This document shows, one piece after another, positions 11,465 through 22,377 of a DNA stretch of 64,000 bases. The translations under genes were made by a program, and so were the position numbers. Each line of letters begins with the position of its first letter. The stretch's first letter is position 1. Origin of the DNA: Tenrec ecaudatus (Eukaryota; Chordata; Mammalia; Afrosoricida; Tenrecidae); NCBI RefSeq assembly GCF_050624435.1, contig NC_134542.1:15557997-15621996 (forward strand), in the 5' to 3' direction. The notes beneath the pieces were generated by a model. That model ran no database searches, was not told the origin of the DNA, and saw only the letters and a program-made list of their open reading frames with translations.

Positions 11465-11560
11465 TGAAGACATGCTGCCGAATAAAGTGAGACAATTGAT
11501 GTATGCATGGATTGTGATAAGAGTTGTATGAGCCCCTAACAAAACATTTTAAAAAAGGTA
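11465..11560 (+). mobile_element. L1 3' terminus, short copy
   Basis: Only the terminal ~80 bp: GACAATTGATGTATGCATGG, GATAAGAGTTGTATGAGCCC, then AACAAAACATTTT. Confidence 0.75.
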
Positions 11561-11656
11561 AGAGGGGGAGCTGAGGGGTGGGGATAGGGGTAGTGATAAA
11601 AGGGAAACAATGTTAAGGAGTAGGGGAAGAAAAGTATGATTAGAAACTGGCTGTGG

Positions 11657-13039
11657 CTCCCTCAATGCATGAATACCTTCTTTTATTAAATTGGAACTCT
11701 ATGATGCTCACTCTCCCGACACAACGGCTGGAGCCAAAGTGGGTGAACAAGTAAATGTGGTGAAGAAAGCTGATGGTGCCCGGCTATCAAAAGAGATAGT
11801 GACTGGGGTCTTAAAGGCTTGAAGATAAACAAGCGGCCATCTAGCTCAGAAGCAACAAAGTCCACATGGAAGAACACACTAGCCTGTGTGATCACGTGGT
11901 CCCAAAGGGATCAGTTACCAGGCATCAAAGAACAAAAAATCATATCATTGACTGCACACCTCCATGATAGGATCGCTGAAGACAAATGGGTGCATAAGCA
12001 AATGTGGTGAAGAAAGCTGATGGTGCCCGGCTATCAAAAGAGATAGTGTCTGGGGTCTTAAAGGCTTGAAGGTGAACAAGCGGCCATCTAGCTCAGAAGC
12101 AAATAAGCCCACATGGAAGAAGCACACCGGCCAGTGCGATCACGAGGTGCCCAAGGGACCAGGTATAAGGCATCATGCAAAAAAAAAGATATAAGTGTGT
12201 GTATGTATGTGTATATATGTGTATATGTATATATGTATGTGTATATATGTATATATATATCATATTAAATGAAGGGGGAAGTGCAGAGTGGAGACCCAAG
12301 GCCCAAGTGTCGGCCAATGGAGATCCCCTCATAGAGGGGTTTAGGAGAGGAGATGGGTTAATTAGGGTGTGAGGTAGTATCGATGAAGAACACAGCTTTC
12401 CCCCAGATCCTGGATGCTTCCTCCCCCCAACTACCATGATCCGAATTCTACCTTGCAGGGCTGGATAGGACAGAGGTTGTACACTGGTACATATGAGGGC
12501 TGGAGGTACAGGGAATCCAGGGTGGATGATACCTTCAGGACCAAGGGTGTGAGGGATGATGCTGGGAGAGTGGAGGGTGAGTGGGTTGGAAAGGGGGAAC
12601 TGATTACAAGGATCCACATGTGACCTCTTCCCTGGGAGAGGGACAGCAGAGAAGGGGGGAAGGGAGACTCCGGATAGGGCAAGATATGACAAAATAACGA
12701 TGTATAAATTACCAAGGGCACATGAGGGAGGGGGGAATGGGGAGGGAGGGGGGGGAAAGAGGACCTGATGCAAGGGGCTTAAGTGGAGAGCAAATGCTTT
12801 GAGAATTATTGGGGCAGGGAATTATGGATGTGCTTTATACAATTGATGTATGTATATGTATGGATTGTGGTAAGAGTTGTTTGAGTCCCTAATAAAATGT
12901 AAAAGAAGAAAAGAGAAAAAAATGATTAGGGCAAAGACTGTACAGATGTGCTTTATACAATTGATGTATGTATATGTATGAACTGTGAAAAGAATTGTAT
13001 CAGCCCCAATAAATTGTTAAAATAAAAAAATTTTTAAAA
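11657..13039 (+). mobile_element. 5'-truncated L1 3' UTR (copy A) with 15-bp TSD
   Basis: The perfect duplication AGAAACTGGCTGTGG at 11642-11656 and 13040-13054 defines a 1,383-bp insertion. It consists only of afrotherian L1 3'-UTR sequence, including GGGGTCTTAAAGGCTTGAAG and AAGCGGCCATCTAGCTCAGA. Two features are unusual. A ~240-bp segment is tandemly duplicated (about 11700-11940 and 11945-12180). The 3' terminus is also present twice (about 12805-12900 and 12920-13020), each with its own AATAAA-type signal. A TATG/TA microsatellite lies at 12190-12262. Confidence 0.9.
12190..12262. repeat. TATG/TA microsatellite inside L1 copy A
   Basis: Imperfect (TGTATATA)n run. A similar array occupies the same place in the second long copy at 54102-54165. 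Confidence 0.85.
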
Positions 13040-13378
13040 AGAAACTGGCTGTGGAAGCAATTGTACAATTTTGCTTGATGTGATTAGACTATGAAATGAT
13101 ATATGCATTAACCCCCAATTAATAGTAAATTAAAAACAAAACACATATCCAGGGGAAAAAAGAATAACAATGAGTACAAGGAAGAAGAAAGTGTTCTAAA
13201 ATTAAATGTGGTGATAATTGCAACAACAACAAAAAGGAATAAAGTGAGAGGTCATCCTGGAAGAGGCTTTAGAAAGCAGATAAATGGGAGATGGGAACAC
13301 ATCTGGAGAGCAGAGGGTCCCAAACCCAACGATAAGACATAAAGAAAGAAGGACCTAGGGCTTTGTACTCAGAGGAGT

Positions 13379-13383
<5 letters not shown>

Positions 13384-13414
<31 letters not shown>
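13384..13414. repeat. (TG)n microsatellite
   Basis: About 15 uninterrupted units. Confidence 0.95.
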
Positions 13415-13417
<3 letters not shown>

Positions 13418-13424
13418 GGAGGGG

Positions 13425-13665
13425 GTGTGTGACGGCCTGGATGGTGTCTCCCAAGTGGAGATACTGAAGTTCTACCCTCTCGCAGAGTAGGGTGGGGCCC
13501 TGGCTCTCGGTGGTGTCCTCTAAAAGGGAGGCAGGCATGGAGAGAACAGAGCTGGCATGCGACATGAGAAGCAGGTGCATCTGTAAGCTGCAAAGAGATA
13601 CCAAGAAGAGCCAGCAGCCACCAGAACCTAGGAGAGGGGTCCGCAGAGGAAAGCAACAGGCCTGA
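13425..13665 (+). mobile_element. MaLR-type LTR fragment
   Basis: GGCCTGGATGGTGTCTCCCA, then GGTGTCCTCTAAAAGGGAGG and CAGCCACCAGAACCTAGGAG resemble MaLR LTRs in order and spacing. No internal retroviral genes are present. Confidence 0.55.
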
Positions 13666-13982
13666 GTCGTGCTTGTGGATATATGGCCCCCCTAAACTCT
13701 CTGTTCTGTAAGTCCACCCACACTCGATGTGCTGCGGGAGAGTCGCAAGAGGTCCTTCCTGCATCTGGTAACCATCTCCCCCGCTCTGTGACCCCCACCC
13801 CCACACCAAGTGGGTTACTATGGAACCAGTCCCAAACCTTTGACACATTTGCCCAGACTCACAAGTTTGTTTACAAATCCATGGGGGGATTCAGAGGTTT
13901 CTAGACTACATAACACGAGAAAGGTGCTATCTCAAGTCAACTTTTAAAACCTCTCGCTCCTCTATATCATTATGGATCGAAT

Positions 13983-14200
13983 GGGAGCCCCTGTGGCATA
14001 AAGGTTAAATGCTCATCCAGTAACCAAAAGGTCAGTGGTTTGAACCCAGCAAATCCACGGGAGAATGATGAAAGGTGTGGCGATCTGCTCCCATGAAGAT
14101 TCTACGGTCTTGGAAACTGGGGTGCATCTTCCTCTGTCCTATACACAGTAGCTACGAGTTACAATTGACTCGGCAGCAGTGGGTTAGGGTTTGGGTTAAA
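13983..14200 (+). repeat. AfroSINE
   Basis: Begins GGGAGCCCCTGTGGCATAAA; carries the GTGGCGATCTGCTCCCATGA middle of the subfamily seen at 6486-6692. Confidence 0.85.
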
Positions 14201-14854
14201 AGCACACAAGGAAAGGACTCCGAGTCAAAGGGTTTGAGCTTTGGTTGAAGACCAGGCAAATTGACCTGGAAAGGCATATAGAGGCTGGAGAAGAGGCTGG
14301 GTCTTAGTGGGGGTGGGGTGGGAGTAGGGTCGGAGGTGGGCTGAAGCATCAGTCTTGAGCCTCTCTTGTGGAAGCTGCTGGCCTGGATGGAGCTCAAACC
14401 AGAAAAGTCCCAGAATGGAAGGTCATGGGAAGAGGGGGAATTAAGCCATCACTTGGCCGCAGGGTACAGGACCTAATACACAGACATGCGTGTGCGTGGG
14501 AGTGGGTAGGCAGCCAGAGGACTGGCACTTACCTACCCAGCAGTGTGGGAGGGAAAGCAAGATGGCCCAATCCAGCCAATCCTTACTGATCCTTCCCCCC
14601 CCCCCCCCGTGTCATCAAGAAAAGACTCTTCTTCCACCTCCGCTTTGAAAAAGAAGCATTTTTGAACATCCTGGCCGCTTTTTCATTTGGGGATATATTT
14701 TCAGCGGCCAACAAAGAAAATGCACCAACTCTTACATGGACATCAAAGGTCAGGCCTAGATTAAAAGTTCTTTTAAGTTAATGTATTGTTCTGGTGTCAA
14801 TTTTCTGGTTTGATTACCGTGTTATGGTTATGTCAACATAAGCGAATAAACAAT
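14200..14854. other. No recognised gene; poly-C tract
   Basis: Contains a C-only run (14595-14609). No exon or repeat assigned. Confidence 0.4.
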
Positions 14855-14960
14855 CACAACAAAACCACCCCTGCCCCGGAGTCCATTCTGACTCCCAGCA
14901 ATCCTGCCGAACAGAGAGAATTGCTTCATAGCATTTTTGAGTGGGTTTTGTTGTTGTTTT
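14855..14960 (-). repeat. AfroSINE fragment, antisense
   Basis: Reverse tail CCCCTGCCCCGGAGTCCATTCTGACTC is present; the head half is lost or unrecognisable. Confidence 0.55.
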
Positions 14961-15221
14961 GTTTTTTAAAGCCTATGTTCTTATGGGCTTATACTGCAAA
15001 GGTCTCAACTGGTCCATCCAGGGTCCAGAGGCAGCCTTCCTGAAGACAGCAGCAGACACGTCTCCTGTTTACAAAGCTTACTCCGCCCATCTTCCCACCA
15101 GTTAGGTGAGGTCAAGGGGCCCACACTGGCATCCAGCCCATTGGAGTTAGAGTCACCAGCTAGAAAGATGCATGGGATTCAGCAGGTCTACAAAATTTAG
15201 ACAGCCTCTGGAATTCCCTTT

Positions 15222-15390
15222 GTCTCCTCTCCTGTCCTCTCCCCTCCCCTCCCCTCCCGTCCTCTCCCCTCCCCTCCCCTCCCGTCCTCTCCCCTCCCCT
15301 CCCCTCCCCTCTCCTCTTCTCTCCTCTGCTCTCCTCTCCTCTCCTCTCCTCTCCTCTCCTCTCCTCTCCTCTCCTCTCCTCTCTCTCTCT
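15222..15390. repeat. Polypyrimidine (CCCCT/CCTCT)n tract
   Basis: About 170 bp of almost pure C/T on the plus strand: first CCCCT-rich units with a repeated CCCGTCCTCT block, then (CTCCT)n. Strong strand asymmetry and mirror symmetry are visible. Confidence 0.95.
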
Positions 15391-15399
15391 TGCCTCTGA

Positions 15400-15865
15400 C
15401 CCCTGCTCACTACCTGAAAAGCCTGTGGCTCTTGCTCTGGGACACCTTCAGGACTATGACTCTCTACTGGCCCTTTCCCTGCAGGTTTCCTGGGGCGATG
15501 GAAGCGGCAGACAGCTGCTGCAGCTGGAGAAACCATTAACCCTTTCCTCACCACGTCCTACTGTAGTATGTGAGTGGGGACGTACTAAACCTAAGTCTCT
15601 CTTTCTTTCTGTGATAGCGGCTCTCGTGGTCTCTATACCTTTTAGATTAGCTGATTCTCGAGCTTTAGACAAAGGGGCAGCCCTGACCTCTCTTTATGCG
15701 GCTATCCCCACACCCCTTTCGCCTCATCTCCTTTGATTTCCTCGCTCCCTACAAACCCCACCTCCCTCCATAAATCTATCATATTAAAGCTCTCATTCTG
15801 TTTCTTGTCAATGAAAGAGCTTACCGTCCACAATGGAACATAACCAACCTTCTTGGAAGTGGGTA
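15400..15865. other. No recognised gene or repeat
   Basis: Follows the polypyrimidine tract. Ends with a TATTAAAGCTC run that resembles an LTR poly(A) region, but I cannot place it. Confidence 0.3.
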
Positions 15866-15869
15866 TAGT

Positions 15870-16035
15870 TTTAGGGCCCCCTCCCAAAATGTTAACGTTC
15901 TAACTTACCCCACCGAATTTACCTTGTTTGGAAATAGTCTTTGAAGGTATTTGCAGTAAACAGGAGATGATACTGGGGTAGTGTGATTCCTAATCCTACA
16001 TTGACTAGAGTCCCTATAAAAGGAGACTGATTTAT
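15870..16035 (+). mobile_element. MaLR-type LTR 5' fragment
   Basis: CCCTCCCAAAATGTTAACG, TTGTTTGGAAATAGTCTTTGAAGG and AGAGTCCCTATAAAAGGAG follow the order of a MaLR LTR start. Confidence 0.5.
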
Positions 16036-16157
16036 TCCATCAACAAAGGGTTAGTGAGCAGTCACTGAGTACCAGGTCCTGCTCTGTGGACATGCGGGGT
16101 GGGGTGGGGTGGGAATTAAAGATTGAGGAGTTGCCCTGAAAGAACTTACAGTCCAGT

Positions 16158-16158
<1 letters not shown>

Positions 16159-16192
<34 letters not shown>
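16159..16192. repeat. (GT)n microsatellite
   Basis: Seventeen uninterrupted units. Confidence 0.95.
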
Positions 16193-16193
<1 letters not shown>

Positions 16194-16347
16194 CATGCTT
16201 GCACACCAGCTGAGTGAGAAGCCCCGGCACAAACCTGAAGAGAAATAAAGGAGAAATACATGTGCCAATTTTAGAAGTTAGGAATAAGAAGACGGTAGAG
16301 ACAAGCAATGAAATGAAAGGTTTCTGGGGGCTACATTTAAGGGTGCC

Positions 16348-16530
16348 TGGAGCCCTGGTGGCACAAGGGTTAAACACTCAGGTGGCAACTGAAAAGGTGG
16401 TGATTCAAACCCATGTCAGTTCAGGGGAGAAAGACCTGATTGTGTGTTTCCCTAAAGATCACTGCAGCTTCAGAAACCCTGTGGGCGGGTCCACTCGGTC
16501 ACGTGGAATTGTTCTAAGTTGAATAGACCT
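16348..16530 (+). repeat. AfroSINE
   Basis: Begins TGGAGCCCTGGTGGCACAAG. The tail is lost into the CA microsatellite just downstream. Confidence 0.8.
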
Positions 16531-16539
16531 GACAACACG

Positions 16540-16540
<1 letters not shown>

Positions 16541-16587
<47 letters not shown>

Positions 16588-16591
16588 ACAC
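16541..16591. repeat. (CA)n microsatellite
   Basis: Long CA run with one interrupting T near its end, growing from the SINE 3' end. Confidence 0.95.
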
Positions 16592-16744
16592 GGGGGTACG
16601 TAAAAAAGCACTGGTGCAAAATCATAGAAGCTTTTCTTAAACAAAAAATATCGAAACATGCCTATTAGACTAGAATATGTACATTGTTAGAAATATGTGC
16701 TTTTGACACACGGGTTCCAGGACCCTCAGAAACAGTAATAGGAA

Positions 16745-17045
16745 TAGAGACATCAGGAGGGGAGGGTAGAAAGGGGGAACTGATCGCAATGATGGATGTA
16801 TAACTCCCCCAGCCCCCAGGGGGACAAATAACAGATATGTGGGTGAAAGGGTACAGTGGGTGGTGTAAGATATATAATTTATTAAGGGTTCACAAGGGCG
16901 GGAAAGAGAAGCTGATACCCAAGGGCCCCAGGAGAAAGATAATGTTTTGAAAGGGATGATGGCACATGTGTACAAGTTCACTTGGTAGAATTGCTTTATG
17001 GACAGTTACCATATCTGTAAGAGCCCCCAATGAAAGGATTTTAAA
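16745..17045 (+). mobile_element. L1 3' UTR fragment
   Basis: AGAAAGGGGGAACTGATCGC, ATATATAATTTATTAAGGGTTC, GAGAAGCTGATACCC and a final AATGAAAGGATTTT match the shared L1 3' end. Boundaries approximate. Confidence 0.8.
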
Positions 17046-17094
17046 AAACATATCAAAATGTGAGGCCAGGGCTCCTCATCGCGGCCTCCGTGTA

Positions 17095-17575
17095 GGTTTA
17101 TGTGCTTCTGGAATAAGTGTTTCCAGATCTCTTGGCTGACCTTTTACCCTCTGCGATTTACGGCACATCAACACAGCCGCAGCAGCACCCTCAAAGGGCC
17201 TTCTCAATGTGTTTTGAATTTGGGCAACCGAGGCAAGTCTGGAGGGGCAAGATCAGGGCTGTAGTGAATGGGGTACGCTTTCGCAACAAAATAGGACCGC
17301 CCGTGCTGCCCTCCATGAATGAGCAGGTGCTGTCACCGTGATGGGGGGGGGGGGGAACCAAAAACCCAGGTGCCATTTCCCTGACCTTTCTCTCACCAAG
17401 GGCAGCTTTCAGTTTTCTTAAAACTTCTTCCCAGGGCCCCCTCATGATTGTCCTGTATCCTTCAAGATAATCATCAAGATCACTCCTTGGGGACCACTCT
17501 CCCCACCAAAAATCAGTTGCCATCACTTTCTGTCCCAACCTCTCTGACTTGAACTGGCCCATCAGGTGCTCTCAG
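17095..17575 (-). pseudogene. Mariner transposase fragment (family 2), antisense
   Basis: Minus-strand conceptual pieces resemble mariner transposase in order: KVMATDFW, a DYLEGYRTI segment, LRKLKAALGERK, then APAHSWRAARAVL-like and LAPPD...PKFK-like segments. These correspond to the region around the second and third catalytic Asp of the DD34D core. Frameshifts and a run of G at 17343-17354 break it, so it is a dead fossil. A related fragment lies at 37840-38095. Family placement is by eye only. Confidence 0.65.
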
Positions 17576-17737
17576 CAGGCACTGTTTTGATTCGACCTGT
17601 TTGGAAGGCTTTCCTACGGAGACTGAAGCAAGCGTATGACCGAGAGCACGTGTCTGCCACCATGCCACGTTTAAACACCTTTTGTTTGACGTGAACCCTT
17701 GCACGTATGAACTGAAACACTAGTAGCAATAATTTTT

Positions 17738-17905
17738 GACACAAACCGAAACCAAACTCACTGCCACCAAGTGGACTGCAATCCATAGGGACCCTTTAAG
17801 ACAACGTAGAAGAGTCCAGATCGTTTCCCAGGCTGACAGTCTCTACGAAAACAGACATCTCCTCCTGAGGAGGGGCTGGTGGGCCCAAACCAATGGCCCC
17901 TGGCT
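17738..17905 (-). repeat. AfroSINE, antisense
   Basis: Starts CCGAAACCAAACTCACTGCC and runs to a GGGGCTGGTGGGCCCAAACC segment; the reverse head is eroded. Confidence 0.8.
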
Positions 17906-18289
17906 TGCAGTTGCACGTGTTGGCCACTGCCCATCCTCACGTGCGCACACCTCTTATGGAGATCTGGAATTCCTGGAGCAGGCCTGAGAGATTTTTACAG
18001 TGGTAAGCCCTTCAAAATGACGAGAGGCACTAACTGTCACCAACTGGGAAGTCATGCAAAGGGAGGTTTGGCTGAGATTTCAGTTTAAGTTATCAAGGAG
18101 GAAAGAGCCCACAAAGCAAACAATGTGAAGTCAATACTGAGCTATCTCCTGCCATCAACTAGCAGGCACTTCCTGGCTGTCTGCTGGGCGGAGGACCTTG
18201 TGATAGCCTTAGAGACGCCCAGGCTGTAGAGATGGGAAGGCGGGAAGGAAACTCACAGATGACCTAACAATGACTTCAGGACTTACTTC

Positions 18290-18410
18290 ATTGTGCGGGG
18301 GAGGAAACTGATCTGCAGAGTTTCAAGTGACTTGGCTGAGTTTCCGAAGCTTGCCTGTCCCAGAGCTGGGGTTACAGACCAGGTGTCCTAATTCCAGGTT
18401 CAGGTGGAAG
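18290..18410 (-). repeat. MIR, antisense
   Basis: GGAGGAAACTGATCTGCAGAG...AAGTGACTTGGCTGAG...CAGAGCTGGGGTTACAGACC matches the antisense MIR core. Confidence 0.7.
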
Positions 18411-18654
18411 CATTCATTTTAAAATAATGGATATGTTAATGGGAGACTGTCTCATTACGGAAACAAGGACCTAGCATACCCTCCAAAACAATACGTTCTC
18501 AGTTCTGTCTCTACCACTAACGGTCATGAAAAAGCATTTTGTTTATTGTTATTGTTTTCATGTGCATTCTGTCCCCACTCCCTTTATTCATTCTGGTTCT
18601 CCGTGAGATAGTAGTGCATTGCTTCTTTTTATACATATAGGACATTATTTATGT

Positions 18655-19260
18655 GTTTAAAACGTTTTTTTATTGTGAGTTGGGTGAAGGCTTAGAGCAC
18701 AAGTCATACTTTCACATTCAACAGTTCACAAACATTCTGATTCAAAGCTTCAGTTGTGATCCTCTCCACGAACCGCTCCTTATCCCATGACCTCCCTGGG
18801 GGTCTTGTTTCCACTCTTCCTTTCTAGCCCTCTGAACTTGGGTCTTTGAGCACCTCCAGCCCCTTTGATCATGAATAGTTCATTATTGTAACAGTGGTGA
18901 GTTCAGTTGCAGACCTGAAGGCTAAGGGCCATAGACTTGGGGAAGGGTTGGGGAGGTGGCACCCCTGCCCCTATCTGACCAAAGAAGTCATAAAATATTT
19001 TATGATTTTGAGTTCTGTTCCACATTTTCTCACATCCGTGTCAGAAACTTCTAATGTGATCCTTTTCAAAGTGGTTCCTAGTGGAAAGTGGGGCACCATC
19101 TGCTTCTTCTGGTCTCAGAGTTGTGGAGACTGATGTGTGCACAGTGCATGCGTCCATTGGGCTAATTGTCTATGGATCTTTCCCTTTCTGTTGCTCCTCT
19201 TTTCTCCGGACGAGAGTACCATTGATTCTTAATTCTATGTCTATCAGTTACCCAAAATGA
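18655..19260 (-). mobile_element. Afrotherian L1 3' UTR, antisense
   Basis: Reverse tail TTTTTTATTGTGAGTTGGGT, then TTGAGCACCTCCAGCCCC, ATTTTGAGTTCTGTTCCACA, GGGGCACCATCTGCTTCTTC and GGTCTCAGAGTTGTGGAGAC. This is the L1 3' end variant also seen at 39224 and 41395. Confidence 0.75.
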
Positions 19261-19835
19261 TGGAGTGGTCTTTTTCATTCATTCCTCACCCTCTTCGGCA
19301 GGATTGGATGGCGCTTGATGCTGTCGTCAGAATTGGACAAGTCATGAGATTCTGAAGGAGCAAAATTGGAAAAGAGGAAAATGTAGCAGGACTTTTCAAA
19401 GCTCCCGGGAAATCATTTCTAGAGTGCGCGGACACTGTTCAAGTCTTGGCAGCCAGACGCATATAAAGATGAAGCGGAAAGCAGCAATTTCTTCAAAGCA
19501 CCGAAATGAATGGACTCTACCTAACCTCCAGGCATCTTTTTCAAATGGGCTTTAGAACACTAATTAATAGGCCAGGCAGATATCTCGGGACTCCCTCTAT
19601 AATTGCACCCACTTGGCTATACTGTCTACACTGAGACTCAGGTTAAAGCACGGACCCCCAAACCCCAACTCAGATCTCCCTAAACTGATCCCGGTTGTCT
19701 TCCTAGTCCAAGCTTGCAGCTGTATGTAAACACGGACCTGCTCACATGACAGTGATTCCAGTTTTTTAAGGGCTTGATAGTTTGCCAACAGTTTTTAAAA
19801 AGAAAAAAAAACACCCTGGATTTGTTAAGCTGAAA
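19261..19835. other. No recognised gene or repeat
   Basis: Nothing assigned apart from an A-run before the next antisense SINE. Confidence 0.35.
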
Positions 19836-19837
19836 TT

Positions 19838-19985
19838 TAAAACAAAAATCTACTTGCTGTGGAGTCCATTCTGACCCAGGGTGACCACACAAGTGTCTGA
19901 GAGGAAACACACTCCAGAGTTCTCAGCGCCTGGTTTTCCCCAAATGGATCACCAGGCCTTTCTTCTGAAGGGCGTCGGGGGTGGA
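19838..19985 (-). repeat. AfroSINE, antisense, elephant-like body
   Basis: TGGATCACCAGGCCTTTCTTC is the body of a second AfroSINE subfamily; the tail is GTGGAGTCCATTCTGACCC. Confidence 0.75.
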
Positions 19986-20029
19986 CCACCCCCACCGTTG
20001 GGTTAGGGAGGAACATATTACCCTTTGGC

Positions 20030-20222
20030 ACCACCCAGAGTCCAGCTTGTCTTATCCCACGGTATCCCTCCTGACTCAGAGTCCCTCCAGGGCAGAGCCA
20101 GAAGACGCAGATGGCTACCTCGCTCTTCCAGGAGCAGCTGGTGGGTCCCAGCCACTGACCTTTCAATAAACAACTGATCACTTAATCCGGTTAACCAATC
20201 ACTCCACCTGGGGGTCCTTGGG
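20030..20222 (-). repeat. AfroSINE, antisense
   Basis: CTCCTGACTCAGAGTCCC tail, GGAGCAGCTGGTGGGTCCC and a reverse head CACTCCACCTGGGGGTCC. Confidence 0.7.
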
Positions 20223-20825
20223 ACGCGCCCCCCGCCCCCACGCACCCAACTAAAATGAAAACCCATTGCCATGGGAGGCCGAACTCTGCATCAGAGGCCT
20301 GCCATCCTGGTTCCCGCTGGAAACAGAAAGCCTTGCCCCGCGGGTCCTAGGCGGAGCTCTCAGACAAACCAGGCCAGAAGTTAGGGAAACAAGAGAGAGG
20401 CCGTGGCGATTGGACGCTGTCCAGCCTGGCCCTCAGCAAGCCCTCCCCCTTTTCCTCGCCAGAAGCAGGGGTGCGCACAGTGCCCTCTACAGGCGTTCGT
20501 GGGAGCTGAAGCCACAAAGAGCAAGGAAGTTCGCTCAGCCCCCATGGGCCAGCGCACAATGGGCCACTGTCTTCCGCCCTGCCTTCTCCTGTCGTGTCAC
20601 AGTCACAGCCCAAAAACAAGGAGATGTGCGCCGGCAGCGCCGCCCTTATTCTCTCGGGTCGCTGTTCGCGTGGGTGCCAACCCACCCCTTACATCACCTC
20701 ACCCCTCCGGCTCCCTCCTCCCAGTCTTTCAGCAAACCCAGGCGCTCGGCAGGCCGGCCCGGTGTCAGGTAGCCTGGGAGGGAGGGCACTGGAAAGGGAG
20801 ACTGGGGAGCTGGGCGCAGGAGAAG
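20223..20825. other. GC-rich, CpG-containing segment without recognised gene
   Basis: The block is clearly richer in G+C and in CpG (CGCGGG, GCGCGC-like sites, CCGGCAGCGCCGCCC) than its surroundings. Overlapping open frames on both strands exist because stops are rare in GC-rich DNA. No domain or splice pattern supports a gene. Confidence 0.4.
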
Positions 20826-20960
20826 GAGCACTGAACCGGGGACTTGGTTTCAAATTCCGGCCCCTCATCAAGGGGCTGTGCAAATGGGGGCGCTCCGTTA
20901 TCCTGCCTCGAGGGCCGGTTTCTACATTTGTAAGATGAGAATAGTCACTTCCCAGTGCTG
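20826..20960 (+). repeat. MIR
   Basis: GACTTGGTTTCAAATTCCGG, AAGGGGCTGTGCAA, then TTCTACATTTGTAAGATGAGAATAG: the order of a sense MIR core. Confidence 0.7.
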
Positions 20961-20992
20961 CCCAGGAAGGTCCGGACCGAGAAGGCACACAG

Positions 20993-21140
20993 AGGAGCCC
21001 TGGTGGCGCAGCGGTTGAGCGCTTGGTTGAGCAAAGAAAGGTCAGAGTTTGTAGGAGCCTTGGAAACCCTTTCGGGCAAGTCCTCTGTCCGAGGAGACCT
21101 CTGAGCCCTAGTCAACTTGGCGGTGACCGGGAGGCACACA
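20993..21140 (+). repeat. AfroSINE, diverged
   Basis: Intact head GGAGCCCTGGTGGCGCAGCGG; the rest is rearranged. Confidence 0.6.
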
Positions 21141-21221
21141 AACATCAGGTGTGAGTTCCCAACCTTTTTTTTTTTCTTTTCTTGATGACATGTATTTGAG
21201 ATTCTGTCTCTACAGCAAGGA

Positions 21222-21415
21222 TCCTTAGTGGCTAGTGGTTAGGTTGTGTGCTGGGCTGCTACCTGCAAGGTCAGCAGTTTGAAACCAACATCTGATCCGC
21301 AGGAGGCTTTCTACTCCCATTATGAGTAAGTCTTGGAAAGTCACAAGGGTAGCTCTACCCTGTCCTATACAGTCATTATGAATTTTAATCGACTAGATGG
21401 CAGTGAGTTTGCATG
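21222..21415 (+). repeat. AfroSINE
   Basis: GTTAGGTTGTGTGCTGGGCTG to GGCAGTGAGTTTGC. Confidence 0.85.
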
Positions 21416-21571
21416 GGCTGGGGTGACCCACAGAAAGTTTTCAGTACCCCAGAGGCACCTGCACCCCCCCTACCTGTGACGTAAGTCCCTTCCAGGCCAC
21501 ACCCAGGATGAGGGATTCGAGGACGCATCACATCTACAGTATGATGCGTCAAGGCACAAGCCTTGAGAAAA

Positions 21572-21722
21572 ACCAAGAAGCAAAACCCACTGCCATTCAG
21601 TTAATTCTGACCCAGTTTGACCCTGTGAACCGAGCAGAATTGCTTCTAAGGTTTCTAAAGCTGTCGATCTTTACAGGAGCAAAGCACTCCTCCAGAGCAG
21701 CTGGTGGGCTCCTAATGCTTTA
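21572..21722 (-). repeat. AfroSINE, antisense
   Basis: AGCAAAACCCACTGCCATTC to a GAGCAGCTGGTGGGCTCC segment; the reverse head is missing. Confidence 0.8.
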
Positions 21723-21879
21723 GAAGCAACATCTTAAACGTTCCCACAGATGCGTAAGCAATCAAGTGATGTTACTCAGGTGGGTCATTTTACCTAATCA
21801 CCTGGATCAGAAAATCATCTGTAAAATAATACAGCTAGGGATTTAGGGTGATGGTAGTGATCCTATCACAGGCTTTAAA

Positions 21880-22088
21880 AACCAACCAAAATTCATTGCC
21901 GTTGTGTGGACGCCGGCTCATAATGGCCCTATAGGGCAGGGGAGAACTGCCCCTGTGGATTTCCAAGATTAATTATCTATGGGAATCGAAAGCCTCATCT
22001 TTCTCTTGCACAGGGGCTGGTGGCTTCAAACTGCAGATCTTCAGGTTAGCAGCCCTGCTTGGAACCACTATCCCACCAGGATGCCCTA
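21880..22088 (-). repeat. AfroSINE, antisense
   Basis: Near full length, ending with a reverse head CTATCCCACCAGGATGCCC. Confidence 0.85.
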
Positions 22089-22137
22089 CAAAGTTTAAAA
22101 GGCTAATGCGAAATACTTCTCCCTGTGTTCGCACCCA

Positions 22138-22262
22138 CAGAATCCTGGTGGCTGGGAACCACAAAGTCACCAGTGTGGAACCACAAGTCACTCAGAAAGA
22201 TGAGGCTTTCTGCACCTCCAAAGATTTACAGTCTGAGACCCACCAGGGGCGCTGTCCGGTCA
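22138..22262 (+). repeat. AfroSINE fragment
   Basis: AATCCTGGTGGCTGGGAACC head, then AAAGATGAGGCTTTCTGCACC and a CCACCAGGGGCGCTGTCC end. Confidence 0.6.
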
Positions 22263-22377
22263 GGTTGCTGAGTATGCTGTTCCCACCCCTTATTGCTTGG
22301 GAACGATTCAGAGCAAACCCAGGGCATGGAATACACTGCCCCGGGGGGGTTCTCTAAGCTGTAATTTTTGTAATAAG

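Noticed and set aside
10879..11508. 209-codon minus-strand open frame
   Set aside because: Starts in an L1 tail and ends in LTR sequence; no conserved motif, no splice context.
15153..15554. Arg/Glu/Gly-rich open frame
   Set aside because: Product of the polypyrimidine tract read on the opposite strand.
20266..20988. Several overlapping open frames of 100-168 codons on both strands
   Set aside because: GC-rich DNA has few stops; no frame shows a domain, and two SINEs and a MIR flank or enter them.
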